In this document: positions 33,139-42,299 of the stretch, one piece after another | How positions within the stretch are numbered: the first letter of the stretch is position 1 | How the letters are laid out: every line of letters starts with the position of its first letter | Virus record (IMG/VR): IMGVR_UViG_3300009159_000113 | Location: 1 to 44,606 of that record | Length of the DNA stretch: 44,606 bases | Reading direction: 5' to 3' (one strand) | DNA from: a virus | Program-made: the position numbers and the translations under genes | Notes under the pieces: generated by a model | The model's input: the letters and a program-made list of their open reading frames with translations, nothing else | What the model was told of the DNA's origin: nothing | Database searches by the model: none

Positions 33139-33564
33139 ATGGGAAACAAATTCTCCAAGATAGAAGAATCACTTAATATAGAGACATCAATTGTTTCTAT
33201 AGCAGATCCTGTCGAAATTTCTCCAATAGATTCTCCTAATGATCCTCAAAAAGATTATGAATATAGTAGAGGTCAACTCTATAGTTTAATCTCAAAAGGT
33301 CAAGAGGCAGTTGATGGTATATTAGAAATTGCACAAGAATCTGGTCATCCAAGAGCATTTGAAGTTGCTGGTCAATTAATCAAATCAGTTGCAGATACTA
33401 CAGATAAATTAATTGACCTTCAAAAGAAAATGAGAGATTTAGATTCTCCTCAAAAGGGTCCAACTACAGTAAACAATTCACTTTTTGTTGGTTCAACTGC
33501 AGAACTTTCTAAACTTATAAAGCAAGGTCTTCTAAATAATGTAGAGGAAACAGAAGTTAAATGA
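33139..33564 (+). CDS. gp16: Terminase small subunit gp16
   Basis: 141 aa against 164 in T4. The sequence SPNDPQKDYEYSRGQLYSLISKGQEAVDGILEIAQESGHPRAFEVAGQLIKSVADTTDKLIDLQKKMRDL (about 34-103) is the well-conserved helical hairpin region of T4-like gp16, which oligomerises and recognises or presents DNA to the large subunit. It is followed by the usual NNSLFVGSTAELSKLIK end. It lies ahead of gp17 in the T4 order but is separated from it by an extra 340-aa gene that overlaps it by 4 bp (ATGA). Confidence 0.9.
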   Translation: MGNKFSKIEESLNIETSIVSIADPVEISPIDSPNDPQKDYEYSRGQLYSLISKGQEAVDGILEIAQESGHPRAFEVAGQLIKSVADTTDKLIDLQKKMRDLDSPQKGPTTVNNSLFVGSTAELSKLIKQGLLNNVEETEVK

Positions 33565-34583
33565 AAAAGTTTAAATCTTTTGCTGCTGCTATGAAGCACG
33601 AGATAGGTGAGAAAGGATATGAAGTAGAAAAGGAAGAGGGACATGGTGATATGAAGGGACACCCTTCTGTGAAACAGATTGCACATAAACATAATATTAC
33701 TCCAGAAGAAGTTGTTGCTCAAGTAAAGAAAGGATATAAGTTAGAGAAAGAGCATACCAATAATATTGATATGGCTATTGATATTGCCCTTCAACATGTT
33801 AATGAGTTTCCAACTTATTATGATGAATTAATTAAGATGGAAACAGGTCTTAAAAAGAACCACAGTAAGTTTAAAGACAATAAAATTCAAGAAGCACTTG
33901 GGGATAGAAAATTCTGTTCATTGTGTGGCAAACACGAATATGAACAAGAATGTTCATATGGTCCAGAAATGTGGAAAAAGTACAGTATAGCAACAGTACA
34001 TCCAGCAAATGAAGAAGCAAAACATGGACTTTATTATAATGTAAATCAAAGAAAGAAAAAAGGATTACCCCCAAAGAAATCTGGAGAAGAAGGATATCCA
34101 ACTGCAAAGGCTTGGAAAGATTCTGCTAAAACTGAAGAATATACTTTTAGTGAAAATTTGAAGCAAGCACAAAAAAATGTTGGTGCAAGTAAGTGTTGGA
34201 CTGGTAAGAAAGTTGGCAAACCACCAACTAAAATGAAAGGTGGAAAAGAAGTTCCTAATTGTGTTGCTGCAGAAGATACTTGTATTTCTTTTTCACAGTT
34301 TATGCAACTTGCAGAAGCATCTCCTGCTTGGCAAAAAAAAGAAGGTAAGAATCCAGAAGGTGGATTAAACAAGAAAGGAATTGCATCTTATAGAAGAGAA
34401 CATCCAGGTTCACATCTTTCACTTGCTGTTACTACTAAACCATCAAAACTTGATCCAGATAGTAAATCTGCAAAAAGAAGAAAATCATTTTGTGCAAGGA
34501 TGGGTGGAATGCCTGGTCCTATGAAAGATGAAAAAGGAAGACCCACAAGAAAAGCACTTTCATTAAGAAAGTGGAATTGTTAA
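33561..34583 (+). CDS. Three-part protein of unknown function between the terminase genes (340 aa)
   Basis: Overlaps gp16 by 4 bp. Residues about 30-98 (VKQIAHKHNITPEEVVAQVKKG, EKEHTNN, MAIDIALQHVNEFPTYYDEL) fit the pattern I know as DUF5661. A middle segment (about 114-240) has cysteines in CSLCGKHEYEQEC and CWTGKKVGKPP..GGKEVPNCV, which may bind metal. The C-terminal part (about 254-340), with GKNPEGGLNKKGIASYRREHPG, KRRKSFCARMGGMPG and RKALSLRKWNC, fits the pattern I recall as DUF6321. All are widespread phage domains without known function. Highly basic overall (many Lys). Intact, and the location in the packaging operon suggests a DNA- or terminase-related job, but this is inferred. T4 has nothing here. 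Confidence 0.75.
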   Translation: MKKFKSFAAAMKHEIGEKGYEVEKEEGHGDMKGHPSVKQIAHKHNITPEEVVAQVKKGYKLEKEHTNNIDMAIDIALQHVNEFPTYYDELIKMETGLKKNHSKFKDNKIQEALGDRKFCSLCGKHEYEQECSYGPEMWKKYSIATVHPANEEAKHGLYYNVNQRKKKGLPPKKSGEEGYPTAKAWKDSAKTEEYTFSENLKQAQKNVGASKCWTGKKVGKPPTKMKGGKEVPNCVAAEDTCISFSQFMQLAEASPAWQKKEGKNPEGGLNKKGIASYRREHPGSHLSLAVTTKPSKLDPDSKSAKRRKSFCARMGGMPGPMKDEKGRPTRKALSLRKWNC

Positions 34584-34603
34584 TTTAATAAAAATTTTTT
34601 ATT

Positions 34604-36250
34604 ATGGACAATAACATTTATCTTGGTAATCCCCTTTTAAAAAAGGCAAATACTCCTATACAATTTTCACAAGACCAAATTGTTGAATTTGTAAAGTGTA
34701 AGAATGATCCTGTATATTTTGCAAAATCATATGTTCAAATTGTAACTTTGGATTATGGACTTCAACCATTTAAACCATATGATTTCCAAGAAAAATTAAT
34801 TAGAAATTTCCACAACAATAGATTTAACATTTGTAAGATGCCTCGTCAGACAGGTAAATCTACAACTGTTGTATCTTATTTACTCCATTATGCTATATTT
34901 AATGATAATGTAAATATTGCCATTCTTGCTAACAAATCATCAACTGCAAGAGACCTTCTCAATAGATTACAAACTGCATATGAAAATCTACCTAAATGGT
35001 TGCAACAAGGTATCTTAGCTTGGAACAAGGGTTCTATGGAACTGGAAAATGGTTCTAAGATTCTTGCTGCTTCTACATCAGCATCTGCAGTTAGAGGTGG
35101 TTCTTATAACATCATCTTCCTTGATGAATTTGCATTCGTTCAAAACCATCTTGCAGATGATTTCTTTGCATCTGTATATCCTACAATTTCTTCTGGACAA
35201 TCTACAAAAGTTATTATAGTTTCTACTCCACATGGTATGAACCACTTCTACCGTTTGTGGCATGATGCAGAAAGAAGTAAAAATGAGTATGTTCCAACTG
35301 AGGTTCATTGGTCAGAAGTTCCTGGAAGAGATGCAAAATGGAAAGAACAAACTATTGCAAACACTTCAGAACAACAATTTAAAATTGAGTTTGAGTGTGA
35401 ATTTTTAGGGTCAGTTGATACTCTTATTTCACCAAGTAAACTTAAGAGTTTAGTATATGATACTCCAATCAAACAAAGTAAAGGATTAGATGTTTATGAA
35501 AACTCATTTCCAGATAAAGATTATGTAATTACAGTTGATGTGGCAAGAGGAGTTGGTAGTGATTATTCTGCATTTGTTGTATTTGATATAACTACTTTCC
35601 CCCACAAAATTGTAGCAAAGTATAGAAATAATGAAATTAAACCTATGTTATTTCCAAACATCATTTATGATGTAGCAAAAAATTACAATAGTGCATTCAT
35701 ACTTTGTGAAGTTAATGATGTTGGAGACCAAGTAGCAGCAATTATTCAATATGATTTGGAATATCAAAATCTTCTTATGTGCTCTATGCGAGGTAGAGCT
35801 GGGCAAATTGTAGGACAAGGATTTTCAGGAAAGAAAACTCAACTTGGTCTTAAAATGTCTAAGACAGTTAAAAAAGTTGGATGTCTAAATCTGAAAACTA
35901 TGATTGAAGAAGATAAACTTATATTTAATGATTATGAAATCATTAGTGAACTTACCACATTTATTCAGAAGCACAACTCCTTTGAAGCAGAACAAGGTTG
36001 TAATGATGATTTGGCAATGTGCCTTGTAATCTATGCTTGGTTAGTTTCACAAGATTATTTCAAAGAACTTACTGAGCAGGATGTTAGAAAAAGATTATAT
36101 GAAGAACAAAAAAATCAAATAGAACAAGATATGGCTCCATTTGGATTTGTTCTTACAGGAATAGAAGATGAAGCAATAATTGATTCTGATGGAGATGTTT
36201 GGAATGTAGATGAGTATGGAGATAAGTCATATATGTGGGAGTACAGGTAA
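34604..36250 (+). CDS. gp17: Terminase large subunit gp17
   Basis: 548 aa against 610 in T4. The ATPase half has Walker A MPRQTGKST (79-87) and Walker B IIFLDE (170-175). A motif III-like STPHG is at 207-211. The nuclease half has the three acidic positions: VDVARG (D312), ILCEVND (E369) and CNDDLAM (D468/D469). This enzyme cuts concatemeric DNA and pumps it through the portal into the head. It starts 20 bp after the 340-aa gene in an A/T-only stretch (a 9-bp A/T inverted repeat without GC pairs). No late promoter lies ahead, so it is probably transcribed with gp16. A second transcription unit begins right after it. Confidence 0.97.
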   Translation: MDNNIYLGNPLLKKANTPIQFSQDQIVEFVKCKNDPVYFAKSYVQIVTLDYGLQPFKPYDFQEKLIRNFHNNRFNICKMPRQTGKSTTVVSYLLHYAIFNDNVNIAILANKSSTARDLLNRLQTAYENLPKWLQQGILAWNKGSMELENGSKILAASTSASAVRGGSYNIIFLDEFAFVQNHLADDFFASVYPTISSGQSTKVIIVSTPHGMNHFYRLWHDAERSKNEYVPTEVHWSEVPGRDAKWKEQTIANTSEQQFKIEFECEFLGSVDTLISPSKLKSLVYDTPIKQSKGLDVYENSFPDKDYVITVDVARGVGSDYSAFVVFDITTFPHKIVAKYRNNEIKPMLFPNIIYDVAKNYNSAFILCEVNDVGDQVAAIIQYDLEYQNLLMCSMRGRAGQIVGQGFSGKKTQLGLKMSKTVKKVGCLNLKTMIEEDKLIFNDYEIISELTTFIQKHNSFEAEQGCNDDLAMCLVIYAWLVSQDYFKELTEQDVRKRLYEEQKNQIEQDMAPFGFVLTGIEDEAIIDSDGDVWNVDEYGDKSYMWEYR

Positions 36251-36261
36251 AAGAATAAATT

Positions 36262-36269
36262 TATAAATA
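36262..36269 (+). promoter_or_regulatory. T4-type late promoter TATAAATA before gp18
   Basis: Perfect TATAAATA followed by C, 37 bp before the gp18 ATG and 11 bp after the gp17 stop. Together with the GAGGAG ribosome site at 36296-36301, it fits high-level late expression of sheath, tube and portal genes. Confidence 0.8.
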
Positions 36270-36306
36270 CTTGTAGAGCAAAAATGAAGCATTTAGAGGA
36301 GTCAAA

Positions 36307-38481
36307 ATGGCGCTTAGCTTAGCATCTCCAGGTATTAAAGTAAGAGAAGTAGATTTAACAAGAGGTGGAATTAGTAATACCACATCTTTGTCAGCTGGAA
36401 TTGCTGCACCTTTTGCAAAAGGTCCAGTAAATCAAATTGTTACTATTACAAGTGAAAATGAATTAGTATCAATTTTTGGCAAACCTTCAGTTAATGATTA
36501 CCATTATGAATCATGGTATTCGGCATCCAACTTTATGGCATATGGTGGAAGCCTAAAAGTTGTTAGATGTTCTGGAACTAACCTCAGAAATGCAAATGCT
36601 GGTGTTTCTGCAGCAGCATTAACAACATTGACTATTGAAAATTATACAGATTATCAAACAGATTATTCATCAGACAGTACATTTCATTGGGCAGCAAAGA
36701 ACCCAGGATATTGGTCAGAAGGGATTAAAGTTTGTGTAATTGATAATTTTGCAGACCAAATTTTATCTGGAGTATCAACAGCAAATGTTGCTGTTGGATA
36801 TGGAGTAACCCAAGCACTTTCAGGAATAGTTGCTGGGGTTGGTCAAACTTCTTCAGCTTCTGGATACCTTAAAGGAATTATTACTGGAGTTGGTTCTTCT
36901 AGTATTACTGTTAAGATTGTATCTAAAGTAGTTGCTTCTGTAGAAACTGTTCAAGAATATACAGAAAATAGCACTTATGCTTTTGCTGCTACTCAAATAG
37001 GAATTCATACTGTAGGGGCAACCACAGTTGGAACAGCTTCTACAGTCTTAACTCCATCCTCAACTGCAGATTGGTATAACAGTCAGTATGTACTTAGCAC
37101 TGCTAATGGAGACTATACTGATTTATCTTGGAGAAGTATTGCTCCAAAACCAAGAAACAATGCATATGTAACCGAAAGAGGTGGTTCTAATGATGCATTG
37201 CATGTTGTTGTTATTGATAGTAAAAAAGCAGCAAACATATCAGGAAATCCACAAACACTCTTAGAAAAATTTGTAAATCTTTCTAAGGCAAGTGATGCTA
37301 CTATTTCACCATCACAAAATGTATACTATAAAGAGTATCTTGCATTAAATTCACAATACATTTATGCAGGCAAATCACTTGGTGATTCTACAAACGCAAT
37401 TTGGGGAGTAGACCCAGTACAAGCTAAGTTCTCATCAGCATTTACTCCAGTTTCAGAATCTCTGGGTCTTTGGGGAGTTGCTTCTGATGCAGTAAACTTT
37501 AATGTAATTGGAAACAAATCATTTAGTTTGACTGGTGGAGCAGACTATAGTGGAGTAGATAATATTGGAGGATTTGCTGTAACATTAGCAAACCTTTCAA
37601 ATGCTTATGATTTATTTGCATCAGATACTGCTTCTACTATCAACTTCTTACTCCAAGGAAGTGCTTCTTTAGGTAAAGAAGATGAACAGGCAAAAGCAAA
37701 CAAACTAATTAGTCTTGCAGAAACTAGAAAAGATTGTATTGCTTGCATTTCACCATACAGAGCAGGAGTTGTTAATGTATCTCCAGCAGCAACCCAACTT
37801 TCAAATATCTTATCATTCTTCTCACCACTGACTTCTTCATCTTATGCAATCTTTGATAGTGGTTATCAATATGTTTATGATAGATATAATCAACAGTTTG
37901 TTTACATTCCTTGTTCTGCAGATGTTGCAGGACTTTGTGTAAGAACTGATATTGACCAATTCCCTTGGTATTCTCCTGCAGGTAAGTCAAGAGGAACTCT
38001 TAAGTTCCCAATCAAACTTGCTTATAATCCAGGACAAGATGAAAGAGATAGACTTTATTCACAAAGAATCAATCCTGTCATTTCATCTCCTGGTTCAGGA
38101 ATTATTCTCTTTGGAGATAAGACTGCTCTCTCTTATCAGTCTGCTTTTGATAGAATCAATGTTAGAAGACTCTTTATTACTATTGAGCAAGCAATTAAAG
38201 GGGCAGCAGATGCTCAACTCTTTGAATTTAATGATAGTACTACAAGAGCAAACTTCATCAACATTGTTGAACCATACTTAAGAGATGTTCAAATTAAGAG
38301 AGGAATCACTGACTTCCTCTTGGTTTGTGATGAAACAAACAACACCCCTGATGTAATTGATAGAAATGAATTTATTGCTGATATCTATGTGAAACCAGCA
38401 AGATCAATTAACTTTATTGGTCTCACCTTTGTTGCTACCAGGACTGGGGTTTCATTTGAAACAGTTGTAGGAACAGTTTAA
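36307..38481 (+). CDS. gp18: Contractile tail sheath protein gp18
   Basis: 724 aa against 659 in T4. Start block SLASPGIKVREVDLTRGG, then AAPFAKGPVNQIVTITSENELVSIFGKPS; C-terminal block KGAADAQLFEFNDSTTRANFINIVEPYLRDVQIKRGI, DRNEFIADIYVKPARSINFIGLTFVATRTGVSFETVVG. These are the strongly conserved ends of gp18. The middle is variable, as usual. The sheath contracts to drive the tube through the cell envelope. It begins the late operon 36307-40869 behind a perfect late promoter and a GAGGAG ribosome site. A short leader frame (ATG at 36284, MKHLEESKWRLA) overlaps its start; I do not regard it as a gene. Confidence 0.97.
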   Translation: MALSLASPGIKVREVDLTRGGISNTTSLSAGIAAPFAKGPVNQIVTITSENELVSIFGKPSVNDYHYESWYSASNFMAYGGSLKVVRCSGTNLRNANAGVSAAALTTLTIENYTDYQTDYSSDSTFHWAAKNPGYWSEGIKVCVIDNFADQILSGVSTANVAVGYGVTQALSGIVAGVGQTSSASGYLKGIITGVGSSSITVKIVSKVVASVETVQEYTENSTYAFAATQIGIHTVGATTVGTASTVLTPSSTADWYNSQYVLSTANGDYTDLSWRSIAPKPRNNAYVTERGGSNDALHVVVIDSKKAANISGNPQTLLEKFVNLSKASDATISPSQNVYYKEYLALNSQYIYAGKSLGDSTNAIWGVDPVQAKFSSAFTPVSESLGLWGVASDAVNFNVIGNKSFSLTGGADYSGVDNIGGFAVTLANLSNAYDLFASDTASTINFLLQGSASLGKEDEQAKANKLISLAETRKDCIACISPYRAGVVNVSPAATQLSNILSFFSPLTSSSYAIFDSGYQYVYDRYNQQFVYIPCSADVAGLCVRTDIDQFPWYSPAGKSRGTLKFPIKLAYNPGQDERDRLYSQRINPVISSPGSGIILFGDKTALSYQSAFDRINVRRLFITIEQAIKGAADAQLFEFNDSTTRANFINIVEPYLRDVQIKRGITDFLLVCDETNNTPDVIDRNEFIADIYVKPARSINFIGLTFVATRTGVSFETVVGTV

Positions 38482-38501
38482 TTTAATCAGGAGAAACTAA
38501 A

Positions 38502-39152
38502 ATGGCTACTTTTCAACAAAGATCTATTGATGCCTTTAAGTCAAAACTTAAAGGAGGTGGTGCTCGTAGTAACTTATTTGAAGTAAGTTTTGGAGCAGAA
38601 CAGGGTGGACTTCCAGGTACAACTGCAACATCCACTGGAGCAACAAATTCAATTTTTTCACAATTGGGTGTTACTTTTGATGAAGGAGACTTAATGCTTA
38701 TTAAGGCTGCAAGTTTACCAGCATCTACTATTTCAGAAATTCCAGTTCCTTTTAGAGGCAGAACTTTAAAAATTGCTGGAGATAGAACCTTTGAGGTTTG
38801 GACCATCACTGTTATCAATGATACAGATTTCAAATGGAGAAGCTTCTTTGAAAAATGGATGAATTATATCATCAAAGTTTCTGATGGAAGTGGTGCTATT
38901 AACACAGGTGATTACATGGCAGATATGAATGTAGCACAACTTTCCAGAGGTCCTGGAGTTCTTCCTAATGTAGTCAATACTCAAGAAATTGACACTTTAA
39001 GAAAGTATGTTGTTAAGGGAGTATTCCCAACTAATGTTTCTGCTATTGACCTTTCTTATAATAATGAAAATGAAATTGAAGAGTTTACTGTAGACCTCCA
39101 AGTTCAATACTGGGAAGCTTATACAGGAACTAATGCTTCTGACATCATCTAA
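38502..39152 (+). CDS. gp19: Tail tube protein gp19
   Basis: 216 aa against 163 in T4. Start block FQQRSIDAFKSKLKGGGARSNLFEVSF, then LMLIKAASLPASTISEIPVPFRGR, KIAGDRTFEVWTITVINDTDF and WMNYIIKVSDGSG; C-terminal FTVDLQVQYWEAYTG. These are the family-typical strands of the tube subunit that stacks as hexameric rings inside the sheath. An AGGAG ribosome site lies 9 bp before the ATG. Same transcript as gp18. The extra length is in loops around residues 33-55 and 145-180. Confidence 0.96.
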   Translation: MATFQQRSIDAFKSKLKGGGARSNLFEVSFGAEQGGLPGTTATSTGATNSIFSQLGVTFDEGDLMLIKAASLPASTISEIPVPFRGRTLKIAGDRTFEVWTITVINDTDFKWRSFFEKWMNYIIKVSDGSGAINTGDYMADMNVAQLSRGPGVLPNVVNTQEIDTLRKYVVKGVFPTNVSAIDLSYNNENEIEEFTVDLQVQYWEAYTGTNASDII

Positions 39153-39177
39153 ATAGTACATAGTTTAAAATTATACG

Positions 39178-40869
39178 ATGGCAAGACTTTTTGGGTTTTC
39201 GATTGATGATGAAAGTACTAAATTACCTAAAAGTGCAATATCCCCTGTCCCCGAGAATAACGAGGATGGGGCTGATTATTATCTAACTAGTGGATTTTAT
39301 GGGCAATATGTAGATATTGAAGGTGTATTCAGAAATGAATATGACCTGATTAAAAGATATCGTGAAATGTCCCTCCATCCAGAATGTGATGCTGCTATTG
39401 AAAATGTAGTTAATGAAGCAATTGTTAGTGACTTAAATGATTCTCCAGTTGAAATTGAATTAAGTAATCTTAATGCCAGTGATGGTTTAAAGAAAATCAT
39501 CAGGGAAGAGTTTAAGTTTATTAAAGATATGATGGATTTTGATAAAAAAGCCCATGAAATTTTTAAGAATTGGTATGTTGATGGACGTCTTTTATATCAT
39601 AAAGTAATTGACCTTAAAAAACCAGAAGAAGGTATTATAGATGTTAGATTTGTAGATGCCCTCAAAGTTAAATTTATGAGGGTTGAAAAGAAAACTGGCG
39701 TAGATGCAAGAAAAGGATTTAATTTAGATCCAAAAGACCCAAATTCTTTTGTAGAACCTGAACTTGATGAGTATTTTGTTTATTATCCAACATCAAGTAT
39801 TCAAAAATATGGAGCAAGTAACAAAGGAATTGCAATAGCAAAAGATGCTATGACCTATGTTACTTCAGGTCTTGTAGATAGAAATAGACAACTTACCTTA
39901 TCATATCTTCATAAAGCAATAAAAGCACTCAATCAATTAAGAATGATTGAAGATGCTTTGGTCATTTATAGAATTTCACGTGCTCCAGAAAGAAGAATTT
40001 TCTATATTGATGTGGGCAATCTCCCTAAGGTTAAGGCAGAACAATATCTGCGTGATGTTATGAACAGGTATAGAAATAAACTTGTTTATGATGCAGGCAC
40101 TGGTGAAATGCGTGATGATAAGAAGTTTATGAGTATGATGGAAGACTTCTGGTTACCTAGAAGAGAAGGTGGTCGTGGTACAGAAATTACTACTCTTCCA
40201 GGTGGACAAAATCTTGGAGAACTTGCTGATGTTCAGTATTTCCAAAAGAAACTTTTTAGAGCACTTAATGTTCCAGAGTCAAGAACTGCATCTGATGGTG
40301 GATTTAACTTAGGACGTTCATCAGAAATCTTAAGAGATGAACTGATGTTTGGTAAGTTTGTTGGAAGATTGAGAAAAAGATTTAGTCAACTTTTTCATGA
40401 TATTCTTAAGACACAGTTAATTCTTAAGAACATTGTTACCCTAGAAGATTGGGACAGAATGAGTGATCATATTCAATATGATTACCTGTATGATGGACAT
40501 TTTGCAGAACTTAAAGAAACTGAATTGATGAATGAAAGACTCAATTTAGCAGTAGCAGTTCAACCATATATTGGAACTTACTATTCTAAAGATTATGTAA
40601 GAAGGAAGGTCTTGAGACAAACAGATCAAGAAATTGTAGATCAGGATAAGTTGATTGTTAAAGAAATTAAAGAGGGACAATATGCTGATCCAAAAGAAAA
40701 TCCTCCAATGGGTTCATCAGGATCTCCAATTTTACCTGTTTCTATAGATCAACAAATGCAAATGTTGGGTCAAATGCCTATGGACCCAGGATTAGAAAGT
40801 CAAGGTGCATCAACTAATGCTCAGGCACAAGCAGCAACTAAAATCAACACTAAATCTGCAGAGATATAA
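39178..40869 (+). CDS. gp20: Portal vertex protein gp20
   Basis: 563 aa against 524 in T4. Highly conserved portal sequence: YREMSLHPECDAAIENVVNEAIV (about 62-84), NWYVDGRLLYHKVIDL, DRNRQLTLSYLHKAIKALNQLRMIEDALVIYRISRAPERRIFYIDVGNLPK, MEDFWLPRREGGRGTEITTLPGG, LNVPESR and ELMFGKFVGRLRKRFSQLF. The portal is the dodecameric channel for DNA entry and exit and starts head assembly. The Q/P/A-rich end (about 505-563) is a flexible tail. The last codons contain a perfect late promoter for the head-core genes. Confidence 0.97.
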   Translation: MARLFGFSIDDESTKLPKSAISPVPENNEDGADYYLTSGFYGQYVDIEGVFRNEYDLIKRYREMSLHPECDAAIENVVNEAIVSDLNDSPVEIELSNLNASDGLKKIIREEFKFIKDMMDFDKKAHEIFKNWYVDGRLLYHKVIDLKKPEEGIIDVRFVDALKVKFMRVEKKTGVDARKGFNLDPKDPNSFVEPELDEYFVYYPTSSIQKYGASNKGIAIAKDAMTYVTSGLVDRNRQLTLSYLHKAIKALNQLRMIEDALVIYRISRAPERRIFYIDVGNLPKVKAEQYLRDVMNRYRNKLVYDAGTGEMRDDKKFMSMMEDFWLPRREGGRGTEITTLPGGQNLGELADVQYFQKKLFRALNVPESRTASDGGFNLGRSSEILRDELMFGKFVGRLRKRFSQLFHDILKTQLILKNIVTLEDWDRMSDHIQYDYLYDGHFAELKETELMNERLNLAVAVQPYIGTYYSKDYVRRKVLRQTDQEIVDQDKLIVKEIKEGQYADPKENPPMGSSGSPILPVSIDQQMQMLGQMPMDPGLESQGASTNAQAQAATKINTKSAEI

Positions 40870-40872
40870 ATA
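40865..40872 (+). promoter_or_regulatory. T4-type late promoter TATAAATA before the head-core genes
   Basis: Perfect match overlapping the gp20 stop codon, 25 bp before the ATG at 40898. Likely drives the gp67-like gene, the 185-aa gene and gp21. Confidence 0.75.
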
Positions 40873-40897
40873 CTTCTATAAAAATTGAGGACTTTTT

Positions 40898-41077
40898 ATG
40901 GATCCTAGTTATGATTTATTGGATATTTTAATGACTGATAATTCCGCAGAACATGCTTCTGATAAAATTAAAGAAATTCTTTATACTAAATCTGCAGAAA
41001 AAGTCAACTCATTAAGACCAGTAGTTGCACAATCGATGTTTGGTGATAATCAAGATCAAGAATCAGAGGAAGGTTGA
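40898..41077 (+). CDS. gp67-like prohead core protein (59 aa)
   Basis: ATG at 40898, TGA at 41075-41077. Small acidic protein: MDPSYDLLDILMTD, a helix ASDKIKEILYTKSAEKVNSLRP, then VVAQSMFGDNQDQESEEG. T4 has the prohead core gene 67 in this position (after 20, before 21), also acidic, with an AARKLF..AARTIDLIKEEK..IARNFL-like helical start as I recall. Size, acidity, helix pattern and position support a gp67-like scaffold core function. It is shorter than T4 gp67 (80 aa) because the acidic tail is short. It overlaps the next gene by one base (TGATG). Confidence 0.7.
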   Translation: MDPSYDLLDILMTDNSAEHASDKIKEILYTKSAEKVNSLRPVVAQSMFGDNQDQESEEG

Positions 41078-41634
41078 TGGCATTAAAAATTGTACAAGAA
41101 ATAGCATCTGTTGCTATTAGTACCACAGGTGTTAGTACTAGTGCTTCTATTGCCTTACAAAGTGGTTATTTTAGATTGACACCAAATAAAGATTGCCATG
41201 TTGCTATTGGAACAAATCCAGGAGCAACATTAAATTCATTATACATTCCTGCAAATAAATCTGAAATTATAAAGGAAAAAGTTGTAAGACAAAAAATTTC
41301 TGGAATTACAACAGGAACTTCTACATTAATTACTTTTAGTCAAAATTTAGGAAATCCCTTTGTGGTTGGAGATTATTTAACAATTGAAAATGCATCTCCT
41401 TCAGGTATTAATACTATTCATAATCTAATAACAGCAATTTCAGAAAATCCATTTACAGGAACAAGTACTCTTACAATTCCATTTAATAGTGCTTCTCTTA
41501 CTAATATTGCAGTTACTAATGCAACTGCTACAAAAAGTATTAAAATAACTGCATTTAGTGATACTTCTGTAGGAGCATCTGGTGGAAGTGGTGTATTACA
41601 CATTTCAGAAGTCCAAATAGCATCTCAGGCATAA
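41077..41634 (+). CDS. Hypothetical beta-rich protein between gp67-like gene and gp21 (185 aa)
   Basis: ATG at 41077 shares its A with the preceding TGA (TGATG); an in-frame TTG one codon earlier is a less likely start. AGAGGAAGG gives a ribosome site just upstream. The protein is rich in Thr, Ser, Ala and Ile and reads as alternating strands: ASIALQSGYFRLTPNKDCHVAIG..PGATLNSLYIPANKSEII, then LITFSQNLGNPFVVGDYLTIEN. It is close in type to the beta repeats of the baseplate proteins. T4 has gene 68 in this slot, but the sequence does not look like gp68. It may be a head-surface or vertex protein. Role unknown. Confidence 0.6.
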   Translation: MALKIVQEIASVAISTTGVSTSASIALQSGYFRLTPNKDCHVAIGTNPGATLNSLYIPANKSEIIKEKVVRQKISGITTGTSTLITFSQNLGNPFVVGDYLTIENASPSGINTIHNLITAISENPFTGTSTLTIPFNSASLTNIAVTNATATKSIKITAFSDTSVGASGGSGVLHISEVQIASQA

Positions 41635-41638
41635 TCAA

Positions 41639-42289
41639 ATGAAACTTATCACAGAAGAGATAGAATCAGTAGAAATTATTACTGAGGAAAAAAATGGTAA
41701 ACAAACCCTGTATATTACAGGACCATTTCTTCAGGCTGAAGTAACTAACAGAAATGGTAGGTGCTATCCATTCCAAATCTTGGAAAGGGAAGTCAAGAGA
41801 TATAATGATGCATTCATTAAGAATGGTCGTGCTCTTGGAGAACTTGGACACCCAGATGGACCTACTGTTAATTTAGATCGTGTTTCCCATATGATTACTG
41901 ATCTTCGTTCAGAAGGTCATAACTTTGTTGGTAAAGCAAAGATTCTTGATACTCCTATGGGTAATATTGCTAAATCTCTTCTTGGTGAGGGTGTAAAACT
42001 TGGAGTTTCTTCAAGAGGCATTGGGTCTCTTGTTGAAAAAAATGGTGTTAAATATGTTGCTGATGACTTTATGTTAGCTACTGCTGCTGATATTGTAGCA
42101 GATCCTTCTGCTCCAGATGCTTTTGTTCATGGTATTATGGAAGGTAAAGAATGGGTTTGGGAAGGTGGCATTCTTAAAGAGAAAGCTGCAGATCAAACCA
42201 AAAAACTTGTAGAAAGATATACAAAACAAAGAAAGTTAAGTGAAATGAAAAAGTTAGACTTGTTAAATCAGTATTTGTTAAATCTTTAA
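41639..42289 (+). CDS. gp21: Prohead core protease gp21
   Basis: 216 aa against 212 in T4. Serine-protease motifs of the herpesvirus-assemblin-like type: GELGHP (H71) and GVSSRG (S124/S125), with conserved RNGRCYP near the start (38-44) and DFMLATAADIVADPSAPDAFV (143-163). In T4 the enzyme cleaves gp22, gp23, gp67 and itself after glutamate in (L/I)-X-E sites during head maturation. The start follows the previous stop by 4 bp with no strong ribosome site, so it may depend on translational coupling. Confidence 0.95.
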   Translation: MKLITEEIESVEIITEEKNGKQTLYITGPFLQAEVTNRNGRCYPFQILEREVKRYNDAFIKNGRALGELGHPDGPTVNLDRVSHMITDLRSEGHNFVGKAKILDTPMGNIAKSLLGEGVKLGVSSRGIGSLVEKNGVKYVADDFMLATAADIVADPSAPDAFVHGIMEGKEWVWEGGILKEKAADQTKKLVERYTKQRKLSEMKKLDLLNQYLLNL

Positions 42290-42291
42290 AT

Positions 42292-42299
42292 TATAAATA
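42292..42299 (+). promoter_or_regulatory. T4-type late promoter TATAAATA before gp22
   Basis: Perfect match 3 bp after the gp21 stop and 49 bp before the gp22 ATG. A separate promoter for scaffold expression fits the high demand for gp22. Confidence 0.75.

Noticed and set aside
34586-34604. Perfect inverted repeat of A and T before gp17
   Set aside because: No GC pairs and no loop, so it cannot act as a terminator; A/T symmetry is expected by chance in this base composition.
36284-36322. Short leader frame (12 codons) overlapping the gp18 start
   Set aside because: Too short, no own ribosome site; most likely chance within the gp18 leader.
41074-41076. TTG as start codon of the 185-aa gene
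   Set aside because: The ATG at 41077, overlapping the previous TGA in the common TGATG pattern and well spaced from AGAGGAAGG, is a better start.
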